Below are positions 47,184 through 55,430 of a stretch of DNA of 64,000 bases, in pieces. The position numbers and the translations under genes were made by a program. The notes below the pieces were generated by a model. The model searched no databases. It was not told where the DNA came from and saw nothing but the letters and a program-made list of their open reading frames with translations. Source of the stretch: Devosia algicola (GTDB lineage Bacteria; Pseudomonadota; Alphaproteobacteria; Rhizobiales; Devosiaceae); the NCBI RefSeq assembly GCF_028816455.1, contig NZ_CP118246.1, positions 1,922,001 to 1,986,000 on the forward strand, in the 5' to 3' direction. The stretch's first letter is position 1, and each line of letters starts with the position of its first letter.

Positions 47184-49029
47184 TTAGGGCCGCTGCTGCT
47201 TGCGCGCCTGTTCGTAATTTTCGCGCGCCACATTGACTTCGCTGCGCGCTGAAACTTCAGGCACCGCCACATCCCACCAATGCCCACCCTCGTCGGTCGT
47301 CACCAGCGGGTCAGTGTCGATCACAATCACACTGGTCACCGCATCGCCTTCTGCCTCTTTGAGGGCTGCCTCCAGATCACCAGTCGAACTGACTTTGCGC
47401 GCCACCGCCCCCAGCGAGCGCGCATGCGCTGCAAAATCGATCCGCGGCAAGGCGACGTGCTGAGTGTCCTTGAGCAGATTGTTGAAGTTGGCCCCGCCCG
47501 TCTCCATCTGCAGTCGGTTGATGCAGCCGTACCCGGCATTATCGAGCACAACAATGGTCAGCCGCGCGCCCAACATGATCGACGAAACAATCTCGGAATT
47601 GAGCATCAGATAACTGCCATCCCCGACCATGACGACAACGTCATCATCGGGCCGCGCCAGCTTGACACCCAGGCCCCCGGCAATCTCATAGCCCATGGTC
47701 GAAAAACCATACTCCATGTGATAATTGCCCGGTTTCTTGGCCTGCCAGAGCCTTGTGCAGTTCTCCTGGCAATCCGCCTGCCGCACACACCAGCACCGAA
47801 TCCTCGCGCGTCCGCAATACCGCCCCGATGACCTGTGCATCGGACGGCAATTCGGCGTTTCCCGGTGCCATGGCCTTGTCGGCTTCATGCAGCCAATCCG
47901 CCTTGCCGTCGCGTGCCTTGTTGGTCCAGTCGGTTTCCGCTTCCCAACCCATCATCGCGGTGTTGAGCGCATCCAGCCCCACCTGCGCATCGGCAATCAG
48001 CGGCAGGGCGCGATGCTTGGCGGCATCGAAAATCTGTGTGTTGAGTCCAATGATCTTGAGCGCTTCATTCTTGAACAGCGCCCATGAACCGGTGGTAAAA
48101 TCCTGCAACCGCGTACCCACCGCCAACACGACATCGGCGTCTTCGGCCAGCTGGTTGGCGGCCGATGTGCCAGTCACCCCGACCGACCCCATATTCATCG
48201 CATGATCATGAGACAGTGCCGACTTGCCCGCCTGCGTTTCCAGCACCGGAATACCATGGCTTTGTGCAAAGCGCCCCAGCGCTGCGCTGGCGCCTGAATA
48301 CAGCACACCGCCACCAGCAATGATCACCGGCCGTTTGGCCTGCATCAAAACCCTTGCGGCATCGGCGAATTCCTCAGCATCTGGCATTATCCGGCGCTGC
48401 CGCCACACCTTCTCCTCAAAAAATCGCGTCGGATAGTCATAGGCTTCGGCCTGCACGTCCTGACAGAGCGACAATGTCACTGGCCCGCATTCGGCGGGGT
48501 CAGTCAAAACCTGCATGGCCCGATTGAGCGCCGCCATGATTTGTTCCGGACGGGCAATGCGGTCAAAATAGCGGCTGACCGGCTTGAAACAATCATTGAC
48601 CGTCATCGTGCCATCGCCAAAATCTTCACCCTGCTGCAACACCGGATCGGGGCGGCGATTGGCAAACACATCGCCTGGCAACAGCAACATCGGCAAACGA
48701 TTGACATGCGCCACCGCCGCCGAGGTCACCATATTGAGTGCCCCCGGCCCGATCGAGGAGGTGCACGCCATGAACCGGCGTCGAAAACTGGCCTTGGCAA
48801 AGGCTGCGGCCGCATTGCCCATACCCTGCTCGTTCTGGCCTCGAAACGTCGGTAGCTGCTCGCGCACGCCAAAAAGCGCCTCACCGAGCCCCGCGACATT
48901 GCCATGCCCGAAAATGGCAAACACGCCACCAAAGATCGGCAGCACCTCGCCATCGATTTCGACCTTTTGCGCCACCATGAACCGCACCAGCGCCTGCGCC
49001 ATCGTCAATCGAACTGTTTTCTGGCTCAT
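47184..49029 (-). CDS. iolD: 3D-(3,5/4)-trihydroxycyclohexane-1,2-dione hydrolase (frame broken by 1-nt insertion)
   Basis: Thiamine-diphosphate enzyme that opens the inositol-derived ring, about 614 residues after correction. The pyrimidine-binding part starts 'MSQKTVRLTMAQALVRFMVA'. 'HGNVAGLGEAL' and 'SSIGPGALNMVTSAAVAHVN' are typical. The ThDP/Mg motif is 'VVMVGDGSYLMLNSEIVSSI'. The frame breaks at 47748-47753. One base less restores LPGELHKLWQAKKPGNYHME followed by 'YGFSTMGYEIAGGLGVKLA', the standard IolD junction. It lies between iolC (129-base gap) and iolE. Confidence 0.93.
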
Positions 49030-49158
49030 ACCCAATTTCTTCCTGTCTTCTGGTTCCGGCTCAACCCGAAATCGCCGGCTTATTCCCAGGCCGTCCTACC
49101 CTCAACATTTCACCGCCCCGTGAGGCACGGAACGGGTGCTCGACAATATCATACGTCG

Positions 49159-51093
49159 CTAAGCCGCCACGCGACCCGCCACCCGTTCCCATATCCGCGT
49201 CAGCGCTTCAAACCGGCGCGCCATGTCCTCAATTGCCTCGGCGTCACTCATCGTCCCTGCCAGCCAGCTGCGCGCCGCATCGCCAAAGATCGTGCGACCC
49301 ACAGCAAATCCCTTGACTGTGCGCGCCACTTGCGCCGCCAGGAATCCGGCTTCCAGTTCAGCCATTGGCGCGTCCAATCCCAAAAGCACAACGCCCCGAC
49401 ACCAGGGATCGTGCCGCTCAATTGTGGCATCAACGCCCCGCCAGGCCGTCTCGGACGCCTGCGGCTCAAGCTTCCACCAGTCCGGCACGAGCCCGGCCTC
49501 ATAAAGTTCTTCCAAGGCGCGGGGCAACGTATCGTCCGCCAAAATCCCGTTCTTGCCGGCAATGATCTCAATCAGCAATTCCCGCCCGACTTTACGGGCC
49601 GCCTCCTGCAGACTGGTCAATTTGGCGATCTGTGTCGCTTTCGTCGCTGGTGGATCATCGGGATGATAAAAGCACAAGACCTTGATGCAATGGTCGATAT
49701 GCCAGTCAATCAGCCGACTACCCGCATCCTGAGAGAATTCGAACTGCAACGGTCGCGAACCGGGTTCCTCAAACGGCTTTCCGATCCAAAATCCCTGCTT
49801 TTGCGCCGCAAACAGCGCCTCGCGGCCATACTTGTCGTCCAACAACATGCCATAGCCCGGCCGCCCCTTGGCCACCTGCGCCGCCGCTTTGACCGCCAAC
49901 TGTTTGAACGCGCTGATCGCGGCACCATCACGCCCCGCCGCCGCTGCCATTTCCTCAAGCTGAATGCGATGATCTATCGCCAGCGCCATCAGTCGCGGTT
50001 GCTCGCTGCGCCGCGTCGTCGCGCGATGCACATGATTGATCGCCTCATCCTTGCGTAGTGCCCGTTCCGGACTGCCATGCTCCAGAAAATATTCAAGTTC
50101 GGCAAAGGTCGGAATTTCGGGCGAGCACAACAGCCGCGACACGGCAAATGCGCCACACGCATTGGCCCATGTCGCCGACACCTCGTGCCTTTCCCCGCGC
50201 AGCCAGCCGCGCAGAAAACCGGACATGAAACTGTCCCCGGCCCCCAGCACATTGAAAACTTCAATAGGAAAACCTGTGCCCACGATCCCCGCTTCAAGAT
50301 CGTCAGGAATTTCGCCCTCATAAACGATACAACCCATCGGTCCGCGCTTGAGCACAATGGTGCCCGCCGAGACCGCCCGAATGGCCTTGAGCGCCGCTAG
50401 CAGGTCACTCTCGCCGGCTGCGATCAGCACTTCTTCCTCGGTCCCCACGATCAGATCGCAGTTGCCCAGTACTGGCTTGAGTTTGCTGGTCACAAAATCA
50501 GAAGCTACATAGCGGCTGTCGCCCGCCGCATGCCCCGCCAACCCCCAAAGGTTAGGCCGATAATCAATATCAAAGATCACCTGGCGCCCGCGCGCCTTGG
50601 CAATCGCAATCGCCTTGTTTTGTGCCGCCTCGGTATTGGGCTTTGAAAAATGCGTACCACTGACCAGCACCGCGCCAGCGCTGGCCACGAATGACTCATC
50701 AATATCGCTCTCATCGAGCGCCATGTCCGCACAATTTTCGCGATAGAAAATCATCGGAAATGACGCGTCATTTTCAACGCCCAGCAACACCAGCGCCGTC
50801 AGCCGCTCTGCGTCGGTGACGATTCCAGTGACGTCGACCCCTTCGCGCAGCATCTGCTCGCGAATAAAGCCGCCCATCTGTTCGTCGCCGACGCGCGTAA
50901 TCAGCCCCGTCTTGAGTCCCAGTCGCGAGGTGCCAATGGCGATGTTGGAGGGACAACCACCCACAGCCTTGGAAAAACTGGCGACGTCCTCCAGTCTGGT
51001 GCCGATTTGCTGGCCGTATAAATCAACCGAAGATCGGCCGATGGTAATCAGCTCGAGTGTGACACCAATCTTGCCGTCAGCTGAATTATCCAT
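49159..51093 (-). CDS. iolC: 5-Dehydro-2-deoxygluconokinase fused to DUF2090 domain
   Basis: A 644-residue fusion. I chose the ATG at 51093, with CAGGAGGAC upstream. The N-terminal half is a PfkB kinase ('ELITIGRSSVDLYGQQIGTR', 'KAVGGCPSNIAIGTSRLGLK', 'FNVLGAGDSFMSGFLRGWL') that phosphorylates 5-dehydro-2-deoxygluconate. The C-terminal half, from about residue 335, is DUF2090 ('RPGYGMLLDDKYGREAL', 'KVLCFYHPDDPPAT', 'KGFAVGRTIFGDAARSWLAG'), which resembles aldolases and may perform the IolJ step. The fusion is usual in rhizobia. It heads the iol operon downstream of iolR. Confidence 0.92.
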   Translation of the reverse strand: MDNSADGKIGVTLELITIGRSSVDLYGQQIGTRLEDVASFSKAVGGCPSNIAIGTSRLGLKTGLITRVGDEQMGGFIREQMLREGVDVTGIVTDAERLTALVLLGVENDASFPMIFYRENCADMALDESDIDESFVASAGAVLVSGTHFSKPNTEAAQNKAIAIAKARGRQVIFDIDYRPNLWGLAGHAAGDSRYVASDFVTSKLKPVLGNCDLIVGTEEEVLIAAGESDLLAALKAIRAVSAGTIVLKRGPMGCIVYEGEIPDDLEAGIVGTGFPIEVFNVLGAGDSFMSGFLRGWLRGERHEVSATWANACGAFAVSRLLCSPEIPTFAELEYFLEHGSPERALRKDEAINHVHRATTRRSEQPRLMALAIDHRIQLEEMAAAAGRDGAAISAFKQLAVKAAAQVAKGRPGYGMLLDDKYGREALFAAQKQGFWIGKPFEEPGSRPLQFEFSQDAGSRLIDWHIDHCIKVLCFYHPDDPPATKATQIAKLTSLQEAARKVGRELLIEIIAGKNGILADDTLPRALEELYEAGLVPDWWKLEPQASETAWRGVDATIERHDPWCRGVVLLGLDAPMAELEAGFLAAQVARTVKGFAVGRTIFGDAARSWLAGTMSDAEAIEDMARRFEALTRIWERVAGRVAA

Positions 51094-51130
51094 GGCGTCC
51101 TCCTGCGATTCACGCTGTGCTAATCTCAAC

Positions 51131-51147
51131 GTTAGCGTGACGCTAAC
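51131..51147. promoter_or_regulatory. 17-bp palindrome upstream of iolC
   Basis: GTTAGCGT, a central G, then ACGCTAAC form a perfect palindrome 38 bases upstream of the iolC start. It differs from the GGAA-type IolR half-sites and from CTAACATGTTAG, although it shares a GTTA/TAAC edge with the latter. It may be an operator for the iol operon; the cognate regulator is not identified. Confidence 0.5.
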
Positions 51148-51196
51148 ATTTGGTCGCACCTAAAACGCAGCACGAGTTCTATGTCATAGTCAATAT

Positions 51197-51210
51197 GGAA
51201 CGTTTATTCT
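51197..51210. promoter_or_regulatory. GGAA-N6-TTCT element, candidate IolR site
   Basis: GGAACGTTTATTCT departs by one base from GGAA-N6-TTCC, the palindrome I recall as reported for IolR of rhizobial inositol operons. It lies 104 bases upstream of iolC, just after the iolR stop, in an AT-rich stretch suited to a promoter. Confidence 0.45.
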
Positions 51211-51237
51211 ATAATGAATTTCCCTGTCGAACAGGAT

Positions 51238-52077
51238 TCACATGTTTTTTTGGTGCCGCCGCCGCCACTCGGCCACCGCGACCGTCAACGCCATGGCCAG
51301 CGCCATCCCCGCCGAGAGCGAGCGGAACCCGGCATGATCGGCTTCAACGATTTCAAACCACGCTGACGCCCCACCAGCCAGTGGCGAAAACGCCGAATCT
51401 GTTATGGCGATCAATGGGATATCGCGATCGGTCATCATCTTGGCCTGCCCCACTGTTTCGGGCGAATAGGGGGAAAATGAAATGGCAATTGCCGCATCAT
51501 TTGGCCCGGCCATCGCCACCAGATCCTCATCGATCCCCACTGATGTGGCGATCAATTGGTTCCGTACCCGCAATTTTCCAAAAGCATATGCCATGTAGGT
51601 GCTGATCGGTGCCGCCCGCCGCTTGGCCAATAGATAGATCGTATCGGCCTTGGCCAATATCTCCACCGACTGCTCAAATATCGCCGGATCGATAGAATGA
51701 GACAGGCTCTCGACCGACCGGCCAGCGGCCGATAGAAAGCCGTTCAAAATACCAATATTCTCAGACACTTCAGCGCTATCGGCCTCAAGCGCTTTGAGGC
51801 GTTCTTCATAGGTTGAGTTGCGTTCCTTCAGCCGCGCCCGAAAAATCTGTTGCAGCCCGGAAAAACCGTCAAAGCCAAACTGCTGGGCAAACCGCACCAG
51901 CGTCGAAGGCTGCACCGCCGCCGACGCTGCAATGCTGGCGACAGTGCCAAAGGCGATTTCATCGGGATTATCAAGACTATATATCGCCACCTGGATCAGT
52001 CGCTTGGGCAGATCGTCCCGCCGCTCCACGATCGCCTGGCGCAGGGCTTCAAAATCCTGCGGGATTCTGTTTTTCAT
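51238..52077 (-). CDS. iolR: RpiR-family transcriptional regulator, IolR-like
   Basis: A regulator of about 279 residues. The N-terminal RpiR helix-turn-helix is 'AFGTVASIAASAAVQPSTLV' followed by 'RFAQQFGFDGFSGLQQIFRA'. The C-terminal SIS sugar-phosphate domain covers about 120-250 ('ILAKADTIYLLAKRRAAPIS', 'AIAISFSPYSPETVGQAKMM'). It lies directly upstream of iolC on the same strand, the rhizobial place for the inositol repressor. I took the ATG at 52077; GTG and TTG starts up to 52095 are in frame, nearer an AAGGAG. An inducing inositol-derived phosphate is assumed from the family. Confidence 0.85.
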   Translation of the reverse strand: MKNRIPQDFEALRQAIVERRDDLPKRLIQVAIYSLDNPDEIAFGTVASIAASAAVQPSTLVRFAQQFGFDGFSGLQQIFRARLKERNSTYEERLKALEADSAEVSENIGILNGFLSAAGRSVESLSHSIDPAIFEQSVEILAKADTIYLLAKRRAAPISTYMAYAFGKLRVRNQLIATSVGIDEDLVAMAGPNDAAIAISFSPYSPETVGQAKMMTDRDIPLIAITDSAFSPLAGGASAWFEIVEADHAGFRSLSAGMALAMALTVAVAEWRRRHQKNM

Positions 52078-52172
52078 AATATCCGACAATTCCACCCGCT
52101 CCTTCTGCTACCCGATTGTAGCCGCATTCACATTGCGATTGAATACCAGCAGTTAAACTTGGGAAACAACAC

Positions 52173-53285
52173 ATGGCAGTGGGAATTGGACTGATTGGCA
52201 CCGGTTATATGGGCAAGTGCCACGCCTTGGCCTGGAATGCGGTCGCCTCTGTCTTTGGCGACCTCGAGCGCCCGGTTCTGGCCCATCTGGCCGAAGTCGA
52301 TGCGGCCTTGGCTGCCCGCCGCGCCGACGAATTCGGCTTTGCCCGCGCCACTGGCGACTGGCGCGCCCTGATCGCCGACCCCGCCGTCGACATCGTCTCC
52401 ATCACCACGCCCAACGCCTTCCATGCCGAAATGGCCATCGCCGCGCTCGAGGCGGGCAAACACGTTTGGTGCGAAAAGCCCATGGCCCCTACCATTGTCG
52501 AAGCCCAGGCCATGAAGGCGGCAGCCACACGCTCCGGGAAACTGGCGATACTTGGCTATAACTATATCCAGAACCCGATAATCCGCCAGATCCGAACCCT
52601 GTTGGCGGAGAACACCATCGGTGCCATCTCCCATGTTCGTATCGAAATGGACGAGGATTTCATGGCCGATCCAGCAGCATTGTTCACCTGGAAAAGCGAG
52701 CAAAGCTCTGGCTATGGCGCCCTTGATGACTTCGGCGTGCATCCAATCTCACTGCTACATTTCCTGCTTGGCGACATTGCGCGAGTGTCGGCCCACATGA
52801 GCAAACCATTTGCCACCCGACCAACCATGTCCGAAGGCCCGCGCGAGGTTGAAACGTTTGACATCGCGACCATCATGTTCGACTTGGAATCCGGTGCCTC
52901 GGGCCTTTTGGCGCTCAACCGCGCGGCGTGGGGTCGCAAGGGCCGCATTGCCCTGCAGATTTTTGGCTCCACTGGGGCAATCCTGTTCGATCAGGAGCGG
53001 ATGAACGAATTCCAACTTTATACGCGCGACGACCACCTGGCCGTCCAGGGCTTCCGCACAATCCTTTGCGGCCCCGTTCACGCCCCCTACGACCGCTTCA
53101 TGCCGGCGCCCGGTCATGGACTTGGATTCAACGATCTAAAAATCATCGAATGCCATGAACTTCTCAACCAGCTGGCGGGCCACCCCGCTCACACCATCGA
53201 TTTTGCGACGGGATTGTCTATAGAAAAAGCTGTCCACGCCATGGCCAGGTCCCACGCCGAGCAACGTTGGGTGTCGGTGCCATAG
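52173..53285 (+). CDS. Gfo/Idh/MocA-family oxidoreductase, probably an inositol dehydrogenase-like enzyme
   Basis: A 370-residue NAD(P)-dependent oxidoreductase. The Rossmann motif is 'GIGLIGTGYMGKCHALAWNA'. 'KHVWCEKPMAPTIVEAQAM' has the EKP catalytic Lys, 'AILGYNYIQNPIIRQIRTLL' follows, and 'ALDDFGVHPISLLHFLLGDI' supplies the active-site Asp and His. It diverges from iolR with a 95-base gap, suggesting control by IolR and a role in inositol isomer (scyllo- or D-chiro-) oxidation. The frame is intact. The precise substrate is not visible in sequence. Confidence 0.82.
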   Translation: MAVGIGLIGTGYMGKCHALAWNAVASVFGDLERPVLAHLAEVDAALAARRADEFGFARATGDWRALIADPAVDIVSITTPNAFHAEMAIAALEAGKHVWCEKPMAPTIVEAQAMKAAATRSGKLAILGYNYIQNPIIRQIRTLLAENTIGAISHVRIEMDEDFMADPAALFTWKSEQSSGYGALDDFGVHPISLLHFLLGDIARVSAHMSKPFATRPTMSEGPREVETFDIATIMFDLESGASGLLALNRAAWGRKGRIALQIFGSTGAILFDQERMNEFQLYTRDDHLAVQGFRTILCGPVHAPYDRFMPAPGHGLGFNDLKIIECHELLNQLAGHPAHTIDFATGLSIEKAVHAMARSHAEQRWVSVP

Positions 53286-53356
53286 GCCAACAAACGAACG
53301 CGATTGCGCCTCGGACTTTAGCCCTCACCCGCGCCATCCTCTCCCACGATCCGGCC

Positions 53357-54109
53357 TCATCGTGGTCGGCTCGTTCCTGGATGACCTCCGGCCCCAGCGT
53401 CTCCGGTCGGCGCGGCAGCCTCGCGGAGATAGCGGCTGGCGGCCCAACCCTTTACCATCGTCCCATCGGTTGCCTCGACCTGACACCAGATCGTTGACCG
53501 CGGCTTCTCGCAGCCAAGGTTGCGCATGACCGTGCCATTGCTCACCTTGCCAATCGCTGCATTCTCTAGACTGGGACCAGTGCGAATATTGAGCGTATCG
53601 TCGTCCCTAAGGCTATGAACCTCCCAAAAATCTGGCCCACCGGCAAGGCCGTCAGCGAAGTCAGCGCCCATGGCATCTAAAGCTATTGCATCTTCCGACG
53701 CCATGGGCTCGTCACCGCGCGTAACGGTCAATGTAATGTCGGCACCACCAGTCTCGGACGCCTGGCCCACCAGATAAACGAGAATGGTGTAGTCTCCATT
53801 CTCGGGAAGCACACCGCTGAACATGCGACCATCCCGCGAGCCAACGAACAGGGCAGCCTGACCGTCAGGTGTATTGACATTGAAATTGGCCGAGGACGTG
53901 ACCGCACTAAGAGTGATGGTTACGGCTTCGCCTGCGCTGCCCGCCAGATCATATACGAGCGAATCCCTGCTATCGACCCGATCCCGAATTACCGCGCTGC
54001 TCGAACCGGCGGGCAATACGATGGGCTCTGATGGCATATTCGTCTGGGCGGCAACGGGGCCAGCCATCAGTACCGAAATAGCAAACGCGCCGCGCAAGAG
54101 CTTTTTCAT
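53357..54109 (-). CDS. Secreted protein with C-terminal bacterial SH3 domain
   Basis: A 250-residue exported protein. The signal peptide is 'MKKLLRGAFAISVLMAGPVA' with cleavage near AAQ. A beta-rich domain (about 30-125, 'DSLVYDLAGSAGEAVTITLS') resembles pre-peptidase or jelly-roll C-terminal domains, as in inhibitor-of-g-type-lysozyme proteins. The SH3_3 domain at about 170-235 has 'DDTLNIRTGPSLENAAIGKV' and 'KGWAASRYL', with a likely disulfide between Cys in 'RNLGCEKP' and 'IWCQVEA'. Such proteins bind the cell wall or envelope. It converges on the oxidoreductase gene. The short Gly/Pro tail is not conserved-looking. Confidence 0.8.
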   Translation of the reverse strand: MKKLLRGAFAISVLMAGPVAAQTNMPSEPIVLPAGSSSAVIRDRVDSRDSLVYDLAGSAGEAVTITLSAVTSSANFNVNTPDGQAALFVGSRDGRMFSGVLPENGDYTILVYLVGQASETGGADITLTVTRGDEPMASEDAIALDAMGADFADGLAGGPDFWEVHSLRDDDTLNIRTGPSLENAAIGKVSNGTVMRNLGCEKPRSTIWCQVEATDGTMVKGWAASRYLREAAAPTGDAGAGGHPGTSRPR

Positions 54110-54271
54110 GCTTCATACCCCTCGAAAATTTGTCCGCCTGATACACAACAAGCAGTCGCTAGCGTCTTAACGACACCTTACCATGACATTGAGTTCATTG
54201 GGAGGAAACCGGCTACCAAAGCGAGCACCAGTGTTTACAACAAAGCAGTCGCGAGTGAATGCGACGTGGGC

Positions 54272-54355
54272 CCGACTACCGACTACCGACTACCGACTAC
54301 CGACTCCCGACTCCCGACTTCCGACTTCCGACTTCCGACTTTCGACTTCCGACTT
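54272..54355. repeat. Heptanucleotide tandem array, 12 units
   Basis: Twelve contiguous 7-base units of the form CCGACTN: four CCGACTA, two CCGACTC, four CCGACTT, one TCGACTT and one CCGACTT. Only the last base changes along the array, in ordered blocks A, C, T, plus one C-to-T change at unit 11. It occupies the otherwise gene-free 54110-54500 gap, about 145 bases before the peptide-transporter operon. All three plus frames stay open across it and encode low-complexity peptides (YRLPTTD-type), which I do not regard as genes. Confidence 0.9.
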
Positions 54356-54500
54356 TAGTAGCGCTAAAAAATCTTTACTACCGGTTGATTGTCCGTGGGT
54401 TCGGTGCTCGAATGCGATCATGCAACTTCAGCGACGCCGTCCCCGCCATAACCCAATCTGCTCGGCCGCCGCGACGGCGACATCAGGGGCGACCTGATCC

Positions 54501-55430
54501 ATGGCGGGCTATGTGTTGCAGCGCCTTGGACAGATGTTGCTGACGTTGTTGGCCATTGCCACCCTGACATTTTTCCTCATGCACGCCATACCGGGCGGGC
54601 CGTTTGTATCCGAACGTATGCTGGCGCCTGAAATCGCTACGGCGCTCAATGACAAGTTCGGCTTGAACGACCCGATCTGGCTGCAATATCTGAACTATCT
54701 GCGCGGTATCCTGACGTTCGATCTGGGTCCCTCTTTTCGCTATCCCGGCGTTACGGTCAACGAGATGATCGCCGACGGCCTACCAGTAACCCTGCGCACC
54801 GGTGTGCTGGCGGTGATTTGCGTGGTGGCACTAGGCGTCCCTATGGGTATCGTGGCGGCGTTGAACCGCAACAAGTGGCCAGATACGGCCGTGATGATGC
54901 TGGCCACGATAGGAGTTGCCATCCCCTCCTATGTCATCGCCACCATACTGCTCTATGTGTTCGCGCTCCGACTGGGCTGGGTGCCAACGTTTGGACTGGA
55001 CGACTGGCGCGGCTATATTTTGCCGGTATTTGCGCTCTCCGGCTTCTGGATATCATTTGTGGCGCGCTTGGCGCGCTCGAGCCTGCTGGAAACCTTTGAG
55101 CAGGATTATATGACCACGGCACGCGCCAAGGGGTTGCGTCCCGGCCAGGTGCTGTTCAAGCATGGCCTGCGCAATTCGCTCATTCCCGTGGTTACCGTGT
55201 TGGGACCGGTTGTGGCCAATCTGATCACCGGATCATTCGTTATCGAGCAGATCTTCGCTCTGCCCGGCATTGGCAGGCACTTCGTGCTCTCGATTACCAA
55301 TCGCGACTACACAGCCATCATGGGCATCACCATTTTCTATGCAGCGCTGCTCATGGTGATGATCCTGATTGTTGATTTGCTATATGTGTGGCTCGACCCG
55401 CGCATCAAACTGCGGAAAACGGCGCAATGA
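54501..55430 (+). CDS. Dipeptide/oligopeptide ABC transporter permease (DppB/OppB type)
   Basis: A 309-residue inner-membrane permease. The family N-terminus is 'YVLQRLGQMLLTLLAIATLT' with 'FFLMHAIPGGPF'. 'RLARSSLLETFEQDYMTTAR' and 'AKGLRPGQVLFKHGLRNSLI' form the EAA coupling loop, and 'IEQIFALPGIGRHFVLSITN' is the C-terminal signature. It is first of five genes, dppB-C-D-F-A, with four-base overlaps between the first four. The promoter must lie in the gap holding the heptamer array. Confidence 0.9.
   Translation: MAGYVLQRLGQMLLTLLAIATLTFFLMHAIPGGPFVSERMLAPEIATALNDKFGLNDPIWLQYLNYLRGILTFDLGPSFRYPGVTVNEMIADGLPVTLRTGVLAVICVVALGVPMGIVAALNRNKWPDTAVMMLATIGVAIPSYVIATILLYVFALRLGWVPTFGLDDWRGYILPVFALSGFWISFVARLARSSLLETFEQDYMTTARAKGLRPGQVLFKHGLRNSLIPVVTVLGPVVANLITGSFVIEQIFALPGIGRHFVLSITNRDYTAIMGITIFYAALLMVMILIVDLLYVWLDPRIKLRKTAQ

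Noticed and set aside
964..47753. Programmed +1 ribosomal frameshifting at GAG-CCT in many genes
   Set aside because: The hexamer falls in different codon phases and appears as its reverse complement AGGCTC in about half the genes (nadB, sigma, nnrU, sdaA, iolB, iolD). A ribosome could not recognise all of these, so a DNA-level or sequencing cause is required.
556..49029. Mass pseudogenisation of the region
   Set aside because: The broken genes include NAD synthesis, an ECF sigma factor and complete operons. Every break is one base in a repeated context, and no in-frame stops, large deletions or substitutions accompany them. Decay would not be so uniform.
54272..54355. CRISPR array
   Set aside because: The units are contiguous 7-mers without spacers, and no cas genes are present.
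54259..54543. Repeat protein encoded by the heptamer array (YRLPTTD-type repeats)
   Set aside because: All three plus frames are open through the array simply because the unit contains no stop; there is no family similarity, and one candidate frame overlaps the dppB-type start.
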